Of a DNA stretch of 64,000 bases, positions 22,204 through 34,770 are shown piece after piece (the first letter of the stretch is position 1; each line of letters opens with the position of its first letter). Made by a program: the position numbers and the translations under genes. The DNA comes from Unio delphinus (taxonomy: Eukaryota; Mollusca; Bivalvia; Unionida; Unionidae), in assembly GCA_029339505.1 (NCBI GenBank), contig JAQISU010000179.1, forward strand, positions 5,579,501 to 5,643,500, written 5' to 3'. The notes under the pieces are model-generated. The model was not told the DNA's origin and ran no database searches. It saw only the letters and a program-made list of their open reading frames with translations.

Positions 22204-22365
22204 ATCTCAGAGTTAATCTTGTATGTGATAGGCTGAGCATGTTGCCAGATCTGTGAATATCTATGAGGTAATCTTGAATGTAATAGGCTGAGATGTTGCC
22301 AGATCGGTGAATATTTGTGAGGTAATCCTGTATATGATGGCTAAGCATGTTGCCACTATATAGAA
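22204..22365. repeat. Right half of the minisatellite split by the DIRS element
   Basis: Resumes with ATCTCAGAGTTAATCTTGTA and holds about three more units, the last ones diverged. Confidence 0.85.
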
Positions 22366-23520
22366 CCAAATTATGAGTGGATTTTGCTCTAACTTGGTAA
22401 ATGCACTTAACATTGTGGTCTTAAGTTCTACTATAAGTGTGATCCACAAAATAGTCACTTGACTGTTTCTTGGCCAATGTTGTTAAAACCTGTTAAGTAG
22501 GTTTATATCGTCAGTGTGTTGGATTAGTATAAATAGAAACAAAGTGGACACATAGTAATTAATTATACCGTTTAATTATTTATGTATTAAAAAAGTGGTA
22601 TTAAAGCTGATATATAGTTTACATATTAATTATGTTCTTCAACATCACATAGCTTAGTGAAAAGGTTAAATTATATGAGTCAGATGAGTGATGCCAGTCT
22701 TTCTTGAGCCTCTTGTCAGCTATTAATAGGTTTTCATTATTATGCAATATGGATGTATTAATCTTTGAGTGCTTTGGTAGACCTTGTTGAATCTGATTAT
22801 TTGGTTACTTTAAAATCAAGTTTTAACCAGCATAATATTTGTCATGCATTCAGAGTGAAATAAAACATTCATGTGAAATTTACTTTTTTTGGAGAAAAAC
22901 CATCATATGTGTTGCTATATTGTTTATCTGTATAGTTGACAAAAAAAAAATCACACTATTTTACTTTTCTCCAAACCTGAATGAGCTAATATATGTTTTT
23001 AAAAGTATTAAAATTACAATATCTAGGAAAACGTGTTGTTAAACTGTAACACTGAGGTAGGTTGATTTTACCATTGTAAACAAGTCTTTTGGGGCATTTT
23101 TTCTTCCATATTTAATCAAAGGTTTGGACACAGGAGTTTTTCCACCACCACATGAATTGAGCATGCATGCATGCTACTGTATCTTTACAATACTTAGAAG
23201 CAATATTTATTTATATTCACTGATTAATACTGTAAATATAGGTATACTGATATTGATGCAGTCTTTTTTATTTTCTGGGGCATTTTCCAAGCAATTTTCA
23301 TTCATATAAGAAATAAAATATTTTGGTGAACAATGTTTTGTTTGTTTATCATTGAAATACAATTTTGAATGTTACCTTTTACAGCATCGAGTTTTTGCAA
23401 CAACAGTAGCTTGGAAAATACACCATTCTAAATTTTCAGTGACAGACCATCTGTTGTACATACGTGATGAAAGAAATTTCAGTGTCGCTTAGATTTTTGT
23501 TTTTTGCTCAGTCAGTTAAA
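22366..23520. other. Intergenic stretch, nothing recognised
   Basis: AT-rich DNA without exon-like, RNA-like or repeat structure that I can name. Confidence 0.4.
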
Positions 23521-23534
23521 TAGCTACATGAAAT

Positions 23535-25410
23535 GGCCAGTGATGTTAGTGATGGCAGGGCCTGGACAAGTAATTTGTAGTTACAATAGGGCTTGGGAAG
23601 TCAGTTTTAGTGAATATGAGGCCTGAATAGTCCACTTTAGTGATTACGTGTCCTGGGCAGCCAGTTTAGTGACTCTGGGGTCTGTTAAGTTGGTTTGGTG
23701 ACCATGGGGCCTGGTCAGTTGGTTTAGTTGTTTTGGTGACCATGGCACCTGGTCAGTTGGTTTAGTGGTTTTGGTGACCATGGGGCCTGGTCAGTTGGTT
23801 TAGTGGTTTTGGTGACCATGGCGCCTGGTCAGTTGGTTTAGTGGTTTTGGTGACCATGGGTCCTGGTCAGTTGGTTTAGTGGTTTTGGTGACCATGGGGC
23901 CTGGTCACATGGTTTAGTGGTTTTGGTGACCATGGGGCCATGGTCAGTTGCTTTAGTGGTTTTGGTGACCATGGGTCCTGGTCAGTTGGTTTAGTGGTTT
24001 TGGTGACCATGGCGCCTGGTCAGTTGGTTTAGTGGTTTTGGTGACCATGGGTCCTGGTCAGTTGGTTTAGTTGTTTTGGTGACCATGGGGCCTGGTCACA
24101 TGGTTTAGTGGTTTTGGTGACCATGGGGCCTGGTCACCTGGTTTAGTGATTTTGGTGACCATGGGGCCTGGTCACTTGGTTTAGTAGTTTTGGTGACCAT
24201 AGGGCCTGGTCACTTGGTTTAGTTGTTTTGGTGACCATGGGGCCTGGTCACTTGGTTTAGTTGTTTTGGTGACCATGGGGCCTGGTCACTTGGTTTAGTG
24301 GTTTTAGTGACCATGGGGCCTGGTCACCTGGTTTAGTGATTTTGGTGACCATGGGGCCTGGTCACTTGGTTTAGTAGTTTTGGTGACCATGGGGCCTGGT
24401 CACTTGGTTTAGTTGTTTTGGTGACCATGGGGCCTGGTCAGTTGGTTTAGTTGTTTTGGTGACCATGGGGCCTGGTCAGTTGGTTTAGTGGTTTTGGTGA
24501 CCATGGCGCCTGGTCAGTTGGTTTAGTGGTTTTGGTGACCATGATCCATGGTCAGTTGGTTTAGTGGTTTTGGTGACCATGGGCCATGGTCAGTTGGTTT
24601 AGTTGTTTTAGTGACCATGGGGCCTGGTCAGTTGATTTAGTGGTTTTGGTGACCATGGGGCCTGGTCAGTTGGTTTAGTTGTTTTGGTTACCATGGGGCT
24701 TGGTCAGTTGGTTTAGTGGTTTTGGTGACCATGGGCCATGGTCAGTTGGTTTAGTGGTTTTGGTGACCATTTGCCATGGTCAGATGGTTTAGTTGTTTTG
24801 GTGACCATGGGGCCTGGTCAGTTGATTTAGTGATTTTGGTGACCATGGGGCTTGGTCAGTTGGTTTAGTGGTTTTGGTGACCATGGGCCATGGTCAGTTG
24901 GTTTAGTGGTTTTGGTGACCATGGGCCATGGTCAGTTGGTTTAGTTGTTTTGGTGACCATGGGGCCTGGTCAGTTGGTTTAGTTGTTTTGGTGATCATGG
25001 GGCCTGGTCAGTTGGTTTAGTTGTTTTGGTGACCATGGGTCCTGGTCAGTTGGTTTAGTGGTTTTGGTGACCATGGGGCCTGGTCAGTTGGTTTCGTTGT
25101 TTTGGTGACCATGGGGCCTGGTCAGTTGGTTTAGTTGTTTTGGTGACCATGGGCCATGGTCAGTTGCTTTAGTGGTTTTGGTGACCATGGGTCCTGGTCA
25201 GTTGGTTTAGTGGTTTTGGTGACCATGGGGCCTGGTCAGTTGGTTTAGTGGTTTTCATGACCATGGGTCCTGGTCAGTTGGTTTAGTGGCTATGGGACAT
25301 GGGTAGACATGCTAGTGTCTAATAGGCCTGGGTAGAATTTTTAATGAATACTTGGCCTGGACATCCAGTTTAGTGACTACAGGGCCTGTAGAAAATGCTA
25401 ATTCTGACCA
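23535..25410. repeat. 38-bp minisatellite, about 42 copies in the core
   Basis: The core 23690-25290 repeats GGTTTTGGTGACCATGGGGC, CTGGTCA and GTTGGTTTAGT every 38 bp. Both edges (23535-23690, 25290-25410) hold decayed units. A recurrent variant changes the centre to the 19-bp palindrome TGACCATGGGCCATGGTCA. Variants (GTTTAGTTG, CACATGG, GCGCC) are dispersed in blocks, suggesting repeated unequal exchange. No long open frame spans it. Confidence 0.95.
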
Positions 25411-26270
25411 GAGGTCTAGTAGAGAAATAAATAGCAATGTTACTGCAGAATATATTCATTAGTGCTTTAAGATCGTTTTAAATCAATTGCATTATTGTTG
25501 TGTCCAGAAATTCATTTATACTGGAATTTTATGTATTCAAGTTATATAATTCAAATGAGTCTTGAGAAATACAAAGTAGTCTTTAAAAATAACATTCTTG
25601 GAAATAGAAACTTGAATTTATGCTGAAATTTCAAATAAGGGTTTTATTCTTGTATTTTATTATTGTGAGCCAACAAAAGACTGTTGGTACATCACTCCAA
25701 CACAGGCTACCACATACATATAAAAACTTTCAGTGTCAGATTTAATTTGTATTTCTTCTAAGGTGTATTCAGAACATTAATTATTAGAACTGGTCTCTGT
25801 AATTCTAGTATTATTTTCGATTTTATTCTCAATTATCGTCAGTTTCTTTTTAACATTTTCAGTTTTTATTCTGGGAAATTAATTATTTGTGAAATTTTAC
25901 AGCTCTTGTTACTTCACACTCTTTTTTGTTACTTATATTAAGACCATAAAGTAAAAATAAGTCACTGTGTAACATTTTCCTAACACTTGCAGGGACAATT
26001 TGTTTTGTAAAGAGAAAGAACAGACATGCAAACACATTTAAACACACACATGCACAAAATACACATGCAAACACTTCTTTGCCAATTTTGATATACCCAT
26101 TTTTAACGTTGAAGTCCCCTTGACGCTAAAGTGTCACAATCTCTTGTTATGTTCAATTTCATATTCACTACATGTTAAATGTCCCCATGTTAAATTCCCC
26201 TTGTCGCCAGGGTACACCCCCCATTTTAACATTGTTGCCCCATTGTTGCTAGGATATCCACTACAGTATC

Positions 26271-26271
<1 letters not shown>
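25411..26271. other. Intergenic stretch, nothing recognised
   Basis: No gene or repeat family recognised. Confidence 0.4.
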
Positions 26272-26301
<30 letters not shown>

Positions 26302-26328
26302 CTTCTTCTTCTTCTTCTTCTTCTTCTA

Positions 26329-26376
<48 letters not shown>
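26272..26376. repeat. (CTT)n followed directly by (ATT)n microsatellite
   Basis: CTT units 26272-26327 pass without a gap into ATT units 26328-26376. Confidence 0.95.
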
Positions 26377-26377
<1 letters not shown>

Positions 26378-27224
26378 GTATAAACGTTTTTCTAAAAAAA
26401 AATTCTCAAATAAGGTAACAAGATGAACTATATTTTAATATAATTGTTGTTTAATGGTGTACTTAATTTTTCATGACATAATTTTTTGTACACGAATTAT
26501 TTTACTCAACGTTTGCATGCATTGACATTGGGGTTGCGTTGACTTTGCTTGGTACGGTAATACAATGCGTGATCACAGTACCATGAATTACATTAAATAC
26601 ACGTGACTTTAAACTTCAATTAAATTCTTTTCCATTGTATTGTTAACCCATTCCTTCGCTTAGATTTCTAATGTATTCGTTTGAGCTTGCGTGGAATTTG
26701 AATTTGATATCAGAAACCGTTGTTGATTTTTTTTTCTTCTCAGGCTTAAAGTACACTCTAACATAAACTCTAACTCAAATTCACGTTACAAACTGTCACA
26801 TTTGGCCTGATCTTTACTGGTCACTCCATTGGGGGTCAAGATATTGATCCTCCATTGTAGACATTGAAATTACTTGTCCTCTGATTAAAATAATTTTCTG
26901 AAAGTGCATCCGGGTTTATGCAACTTGTGTAATCGTGACTTTCTTTTTATGGTACTGTTGCACATTTTTATTCTAAGAAGCATAACGCATTATTGTTAGG
27001 TGTATTATCCAAGCATTTTGTTTATAATGAAAGGAAAACACCGCATTATGGTCAGCTTTATTTACCCCGTATTTTTATAATGAAACTAACGCAAAAGCAT
27101 AAAAAAGGAAAAGGTTAAAACGGAATTTCGTTAACTTTAAAGTGAATATTAACATATGTAGGGTACATTATTGTACACCTTCGTCGTAACTGTACTTATA
27201 ATCATTTTGTTAATTTTTTAAAAA
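26377..27224. other. Intergenic stretch, nothing recognised
   Basis: No gene or repeat family recognised. Confidence 0.4.
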
Positions 27225-28045
27225 TATTTTGTACGTCGGTTTAACGATTTGAGTCGTATCGCTTCAGCGAGTTTGCAGTGTGACAGTTATAGTGATGTCT
27301 AGCACTCAAACATCAGGCAGCAGACATGTGGCATCATGTTCCAACCAGTCGCATTATCACGACACCAGACCGACCAGTTCTAACACCAACCTCTTAAGGA
27401 TGAGCGCCAAGCGAGGTTTGTTTGTTTGTTTGTTTGATTAGGATTTTTAACGTAGCTTTAACAATTTTTCAGTCATATCGCTACGATGTCTGCATTGAGG
27501 CAGTTTATAGTGATGTCTAGCACTCAAACATCAGGCAGCAGACATGTGGCATCATGTTCCAACCAGTCGCATTATCACGACACCAGACCGACCAGTTCTA
27601 ACACCAACCTCTTAAGGATGAGCGCCAAGCGAGGTTTGTTTGTTTGTTTGTTTGATTAGGATTTTTAACGTAGCTTTAACAATTTTTCAGTCATATCGCT
27701 ACGATGTCTGCATTGAGGCAGTTTATAGTGATGTCTAGCACTGAGACATCATACCGCAGACATGTAGCATGATGTCTCACCCAGTCACATTATCCTGACA
27801 CCAGGCCGACCAGTCCTAACACTAACCTCTTAATGCTGAGCGTCAAGCGAGGCAGCTGTTAGTACCATTTTTGTAAGTCTTTGGTATGACTCGGCCGGGG
27901 ATCGAACCCACGACCTCCCGCTTCCGGGGCGGACGCTCTAACCACTAGGCCACCGGAGCGGTTCTGCCAAGCGAGGTAACTGCTAGTACCATTGTTATAA
28001 GTCTTTGGTATGACCCATGCTGGGTTCCATTTGCGACCTCCTGCA
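27225..28045 (-). mobile_element. Concatemer of tRNA-derived SINEs (family A): two tails, one full copy, one head fragment
   Basis: On the minus strand the full copy (27655-27963) has a tRNA-like head with box A-like GGCCTAGTGGTTAGAGCG and box B-like GGGTTCGATCCC, a body, and a 3' end in (CAAA)n. Next to it lie two tail-only units (about 27225-27435 and 27436-27633) separated by (TTTG)n, and a head-side fragment at 27966-28045. The tail units are identical over about 200 bp at a 216-bp offset. Family A also occurs at 49866-50186 and 53236-53550. Confidence 0.85.
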
Positions 28046-31000
28046 CCTGTTAACAATGGCACGTGTAGCTTGCAGTATTGTAAATTTTGTCGTTATTGTC
28101 CTTATAATCGGCATCAATTAGTAATATGTTCAAGCAGCGTCAAATTCATTAACACATTAAAAGAATGAATATCGAACGAAATTCGAATGCTTAATTTAGC
28201 AACTGAATATATTTGGATGACTATATCGAAATATTTAAAATATTAACAATTATATAGAACAAGATAAGACAAGACCGGACAAGACAAGACATGACAAGAC
28301 AGGACAGGACAGGACAGTACAAGAAAAATTCTTGATTACACTCGCTGTACAATGCGCAACGTATAAGACAATATTAATATCTCAATCTGCATGCGTGTAC
28401 ATCAGCCACGAACGATTTTTTTTTCTGTCAGTAAATGCAATATAACTCCGATTGACACAGGGGTCCTAACTTGATATTTAAATTTAATGTATTCAAGAGA
28501 GAGAGAAAAAAAAAAACAACCAAACACGTCACTTTCATAAACAAAGTATCTGTTTAAAAAAGATGGAATACTCTGTGAATTTGATCTTATGCCATAAATC
28601 AAGGTACATTGTTAGCAAATGACATACATAGTCAAATAACACCTAAATGTTAATACTGGTGGACTCGAGGTTATTTCGGACGTCAATATAAAGGCATACA
28701 CTTGATAGTAAGGTGTCATATTCTGACAAGTGCCATTGTAGCATGATATGATTTATATAGTAATGCAATGACTTCAGATTGTTATTGTCTTCTTCAGCCA
28801 AGTTTTTGTTGTCAATTTTTTAATCTCCATTTTGACTCACTCGATGGATCGACTATGAATATTTCTGTCCTTTTATTTGTTCCTTCATCCGTGTATCCAA
28901 ACTCAAACTCTGATTGTTATATTGGTGAAACGCTTGCCAGTAAATGCCATGATATTGTGTCTGTTTTTCCGTTTTGGGTAATTAGAAGAGGGACTATTTC
29001 ATCAAATGATGCGGTCGTGTTGATAATATTATTTGTTACCGGTGAGATCAGAACGAATTATAACTCTGTTATTGTTGATGTTACCGTAGCTAAAGTTATA
29101 TGAGGATGTTGTTGTTTGTGAAGATGATGACAGTGACATCAAATGCATGTATGGTATGGCTTCGATACAAAACAGCCAACTTTGTAAAATTATATTGTCC
29201 TCGCGGACTTCTGTGTCGTTGATTTTTTAATTTCTGCAAAAAAAGTATTCAAATTTCCAGCCTTTTGTTCCTTCAGTCATACATTTTTGGGGACAGAATA
29301 TAGCATTATCTTCTACAATTTCATAGTCGTTTAAACTAACATGCCTTTCGTTCATTTGACAGGGTTAATTTATAGAACAATGAATTTTAAGAAGACGGTT
29401 TGCAGACTGACTCAGGAGCTATACTTCGAAGTGTATGATTACAATATAGATTAATGCGTTTTTTATCCTGGTAAGGATGGCTTTGCATGAAAGATAATAC
29501 AACGATTTAAGTTTATCTAGGTCTTGTGCTAGTAACATGAGAATTTAACGACTTGATGTCATCACAGTTGAACGAGAACAAAACATGAAAGGATCACATT
29601 TTTCCTTCAGCAGCCATCATCTGTCCCTATGATGTTATTTTGCACTTTTCAACTTAATACATTGAGTCTGTCTTGCTTAGCCGAGATTCGCAGGGTGAAC
29701 ATGGGTGGTTCTTAAGCAGTACGTGCCTGCAGGCACGATAAAGATATACGTGATGGGTAACCGGAAAAATGGAAGATTCTCTACCTAGGGCAGTTTACAA
29801 GAGATCATGGAGTTGGCGTTCTGATCAAAATAATCAAAACCATTATTAAAAATCCCCCCCAAACCAAATAAAAATCCATATGCGAGTTCTTTTTCTTTCT
29901 ATTCTGTGCAAAAAATGGTGGATCAATTACAAAATAGGCATCCATAAAAGAGTGAAGATAGCATTCTGATCAAAACAACCAAGGCCATTACAAAAATGAA
30001 CAGACAAAACTAACCCAAACACCCAACAATACTAACCCGCCCCCCCCCCCCCCCCCAACAAACAAACAAACAAAAACAAAAGCAAAACAGCAACAACAAA
30101 AAATAAAATAAACAGCAAACTAAATAACAAACAAACCAACCCCAAAAAGCAACAAGTTTCATTCGCAATCATTTTATTTTTGATTTTGTCCACAAGCAGT
30201 ATTACGTTGGATGATAACAATATATATTTTGGCGTGGTAATGAAAGCATGACTCATACTAGAGTGTATAAAAAATGTCTACTGAAGTTTGTGTTTGAAAA
30301 ATCAATTTTTTCTTAGAAATAAAAATAATACGGTTATACGAAATGCTATTAGCCGTTATATAATACCAATAGACCAAATTTCATCTTGGGATCGAGTGAA
30401 CGATCTTTAGTTGGCGTAGAATACTACTCCTACTCTTGTTATGTCAGATATCGTCATATCGTAATTCAAAAGACTAAGGCTAATATGGCCAATTTGAAAC
30501 CTGATGCACACACAACCATGGTGTCATAAAACTGATGTCATGTTGCTAGCTGTTACTCAGCATTCCTAACTGGAACCATGTCATGACTCGACCTTTTCGT
30601 ACTACTCTCTTGTGGATATAAATCACTGAACGGTGTAGGTTTTTATGGAACGCAATAACTCACAGGTTAATGACACCAATGAATAAATGGAATTCAAGTC
30701 ATGTCTTAACTACATTACTTGCTTATTAGCGATTCATATCTTGTCTTAATTACACTACTTGATAATTAGCAATTCATTGACATACATTTCCAGCCATAGA
30801 AAAATGAATTCTTAGCATACATGATACATACCATGAACAAATGCTTTCCATTGCATGGTCTTGATACCATCTTATAGTACGAGTGTTAAGCTAGAACTTG
30901 TACCATACACCGCAGATCGTTCAAGGATCATTAATTGTGTACCTTCTTTGTTCGTATTTGCAGATTTATGATTTACACTGTGTTGTTAAATCCAATTTCT

Positions 31001-32488
31001 TACAACCAAATCGGGTAATCATAAATGTTTGTATCTCGCAAGCATTCTTTAGTATTATGCTTAAATTTCTACATGCATTTGTATCCTTTTCGTATCATGA
31101 AATAGACAAAAGATTGAAATACTGATTGGCCGAGCATATTTTGGAGTTTAGGTAATGCTTCATATGCAAATCCAAGACGTAAGCATGTAGCTACAAGGGA
31201 ACGTTCTAACGAAACATATCCTCAAATGCCCATCATCCAGAAAGAAAAGTCCATTGTTCTTAACAAGGCTCCATGTTCACCATGTATATTAGTGGACATA
31301 AAATCCAAATTAGATACGCAATTAAACGATGATAATATATTTGATGTATATGGACTTTAATTTCTGTGGAATTACAATCACAGTAATTTCGTAATGAAGT
31401 ATCAATGATAGGCATTTGTGTCTTGAGATTAGTAGGTCAAGCATGTGCAACTCCCTCCATGGCAAAGGCCGGATAAGCCTAGTTTTTATGCCACATCCTA
31501 CGATTTAAATAAGCTGATAAAATCAGCTTGTACAAGCCAGACCCTATGTTGCACATGCGTGATGTAGGACTACAAACAGTGTTGTTTCCGACCTCATTTT
31601 CGGCTGTTATCTATATTTGCTGTACTTCAACACATTCAAGGTATATGCTTATTTTCTAAGTGTGCATACATTTTAAAATTATATATGCCTGTCATATTGA
31701 CCTTAAAATACCTTTATGATGTGGTTGTTATTACTAAATCTGTATTTGTTAACTTGCGACTTCATGATTATTCCATATTCACTGTAATGTCATACATTTA
31801 TTTGTCACTCGTATTATTCCCCATAACCAGAAAAAATTTTACATACCGAAACTAATCTTAGACTCAAATCTCACACCTCAAAACCACAAATTTAAATATC
31901 GCACTTTGACTGTTCATCTATCTTTATAATTTGTTATATCGCGTTTTGTTTGCCGTGTTGTACAGCTTATCGTCTTTAATTCTGTATGTCGGTGATTTTA
32001 TGTAGCTTGAATCTGTGTTTCATATTGATATTTTCTACATGAACTGTCCAGTTACCTCGTGACAAAACGTGTTCCTTAAGTTATGTTTGGTATGTAAGAC
32101 AGATAAGTTAACGTCTTTGGGCCACAATAGAAATGGAATTTCTCACAGTGACGAAAGTACAATAAACGCTTTCCATGACTAGAATAGAAGTAGAGGAAGG
32201 AAATGATGAATCATGTTTGAAGTAATGCAGTGATTAGTACAGAATTAAAATCATGATTACAGTATAAAATAAAAGGTCTTACATTACATGGAGATCTGGC
32301 ATATATTCATAATGGATTATATTTTGAAGTCCAAGAAGAAAATTGAGAGTTTTAAGTTTTGCTATTTTATACATTCAGGAATTTAATTTTAATGAAAATA
32401 TAGGCTAATTTCTGGATTGTGTGCCAGATTCATGAAGTTGCAACATAATTAGTCCGATCGTAGGACCACAAGAACACTGATACTAGCG
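28046..32488. other. 4.4 kb without a recognised gene
   Basis: Minor items only: (GACAA)n-like repeats at 28261-28325, a C-run at 30040-30056 followed by (ACAA)n-like sequence, a 2-copy duplication of about 55 bp at 30690-30780, and a small inverted pair GCATGTGCAAC/GTTGCACATGC at 31447-31556. Open frames here show no family resemblance. Confidence 0.4.
28261..28325. repeat. (GACAA/GACAG)n short repeat
   Basis: Pentamer repeats such as AAGACAAGACC and AGGACAGGACAGGACAG. Confidence 0.85.
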
Positions 32489-32815
32489 CAATGTCACCAT
32501 TTAACGGTTAGGTGTTTTATCGAGTTAATCAATGTCACCATTTAACGGTTAGGTGTTTTATCGAGTTAATGTCACCATTTAACGGTTAGGTGTTTTATCG
32601 AGTTAATCAATGTCACCATTTAACGGTTAGGTGTTTTATCAAGTTAATCAATGTCACCATTTAACGGTTAGGTGTTTTATCGAGTTAATCAATGTCACAA
32701 TTTAACGGTTAGGTGTTTTATCGAGTTAATCAATGTCACCATTTAACGGTTAGGTGTTTTATCGAGTTAATCAATGTCACCATTTAACGGTTAGGTGTTT
32801 TATCGAGTTAATCAG
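32489..32815. repeat. 41-bp minisatellite, 8 nearly identical copies
   Basis: Unit with ATGTCACCATTTAACGGTTA then GGTGTTTTATCGAGTTAATC. Only two substitutions and one 4-bp deletion are visible across the array, so it is recent or homogenised. Confidence 0.95.
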
Positions 32816-33454
32816 GTTGCACATGAAAATCTATCGTATCTTTGAAAGTATCCAGGCTATTAATCAGTCACAAGTTGCCATTCCTCCATGACAGATGTAA
32901 CGGTACACGTAGGCAAAGTGATATTTGTGTTTTTGACTTAACATGTAGTGAGAGAAATAAAGTTTTTTTCGCCATCCTTGTCATTGATTTAGTGAAATGT
33001 GCTGTATTCGTTTAAGAGCTGAGATTCTGCAGTTTTGTATTTTAAAACGTCACATTGGATAAGGTCAGAGTCATCCAAATGTTATTAGTACCTTCAGTGT
33101 TGAAGTTAAAATTTCAGAATACGGCAAGACGCGCCAAGTCATGAAGACGAAACATACACTGACACGAATAATATGTTAGGGTACAGCGTACAGCTTCGGT
33201 AAATATTTTCGTTTATGTTTTGAAATTATTTTGTATTACAAAAGTTATTTCCTTCCTTGACTTTCTGCACGCTTCATACATGCTTGGGTTTGTTTGCTTT
33301 CGTTTGCAGTCAAGACATGTTGTGTTTATTTGTAATATATTTAATATATGTTACAAATATTGAATAGTGAATCTCCCTCACAACCTCATTAAGAGTAAGT
33401 GATCTAACTGACCTCTTTTTGCATAACATCAAGTACTGATCAGTGCATACAAGT
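32816..33454. other. Intergenic stretch, nothing recognised
   Basis: No gene or repeat family recognised. Confidence 0.4.
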
Positions 33455-33765
33455 AAAATATCCCTTACAGTAGGAAAATGAGAACAAACCAAGATATTTT
33501 GGAGCTGTTTCATAAATACATCCTGAAATATCCCCTACACTATGAAAATGAGAACAAACCAAGATATTTAATAGCTGTATAATAAATATATCCTAAAATA
33601 TCCCCATCAGGATAAAAGTGAGAACAAATCAAGATATTTAGTAGCTGTATAATAAATATATCCTAAAATATCCCCATCAAGATAAAAGTGAGAACAAATC
33701 AAGATAGTTCATAGCTGTTTAATAAATAGATAATAAAATATCCCCATGAGGATTAAAAATTAAAA
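33455..33765. repeat. 70-bp tandem repeat, about 4 copies
   Basis: Shared blocks are AATATCCCC, GAGAACAAACCAAGATATTT and TAGCTGTATAATAAATA. The middle copies are 70 bp apart and nearly identical. Confidence 0.85.
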
Positions 33766-34484
33766 TGTATGATGTATTATGTCATATAGTTACTTGTTTA
33801 GGAATTATTTTTTTTACAAATAAATTATACTTTCTAACCTATCATTTGTTCTTGTTTAGAAAGATGTATATTCGCAAACTTTGTACGTTGTGAATCTTGT
33901 TTATTTTATCTATTTTGTACACTTTGCGATAAATTAACAAAATAAATGCAACGTTTTGGTGCAGTCGTCAATGTTTGAAAAAGCATTGGACACCATAGTG
34001 ATGTCATAGCTTTAGAAAAAAAACTGGTCCTAAATAAAGTTAATAGTAAATTACTGAATTAAATGAAACAAATATATAGCTAAACAAAAGTCAAATTATA
34101 TGTGTAAATGAATTAAATTATTTCCCCCAATATATTTACATACCAGTATTTTCAAGCAAAGAAAAAGAAAAACGTTACACTATTTTATTTTCATCATTCC
34201 TTGATCATTTGGAAAATATTTTTCTAGCAAAAGGTTGCAATGTTGAATACTATTAAACATAATCTATACTACAAGGTACATGATAGTTACTTTAAGAAAC
34301 TTTTAATACATACTTTACTATATTTTCAGCGAGCTTGTTGATAGTATTCAAGTTGTTATATTTTCTGCTCGAGTTCTTACCTGAAATATGAGTCAAATGT
34401 AAACATTATCATACGACATTAGGTTATACCATGCTTCTGTTGATATGTGTAATTGTAAATAGTGTGCATTTGTCCTTCACATGT
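33766..34484. other. Intergenic stretch, nothing recognised
   Basis: No gene or repeat family recognised. Confidence 0.4.
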
Positions 34485-34770
34485 ATCTCAGTCATTCATT
34501 CGTTTTGATTGGTTAAATACAACAATCACATTCACCACTGTTGACTGGTTAATGAAACTCATATTTACATTTGATGACTGGTTTAAACAAACAACCACTT
34601 TCTCTTCTGTGAACTGGTTAAAGAAAACAATCACGTTCACCTTTGTTAATGGGTAAACAAAACAGTCTCATTCACCTCTGTTGAATGGTTAAATCAAAGC
34701 ATCGCATTTAACTCTGTGGAATGGTTAGCAAAACACATTCACGTGTGTTAACTGGTTAACAAATGGAATC
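34485..34770. repeat. Diverged ~40-bp tandem repeat, about 7 copies
   Basis: The recurring block is TCACATTCACCTCTGTTGACTGG followed by TTAAA-AAAACAA. The small open frame across it is repeat-derived. Confidence 0.7.

Noticed and set aside
27889..27963. A tRNA gene on the minus strand (good A- and B-box-like sequences)
   Set aside because: It is the head of a SINE: the same sequence with the same downstream body recurs at 50120 and 53236, and the acceptor stem does not pair properly.
28768..29103. 111-codon frame on the plus strand
   Set aside because: No recognised domain, no neighbouring exons, ordinary AT-rich composition.
31447..31556. Small inverted pair around AAGCTGATAAAATCAGCTT as a possible MITE
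   Set aside because: Outer arms match over only about 11 bases, with no target duplication; chance is a sufficient explanation.
32489..32815. CRISPR-like regular repeats
   Set aside because: The 41-bp units are contiguous with no variable spacers, and the DNA is animal.
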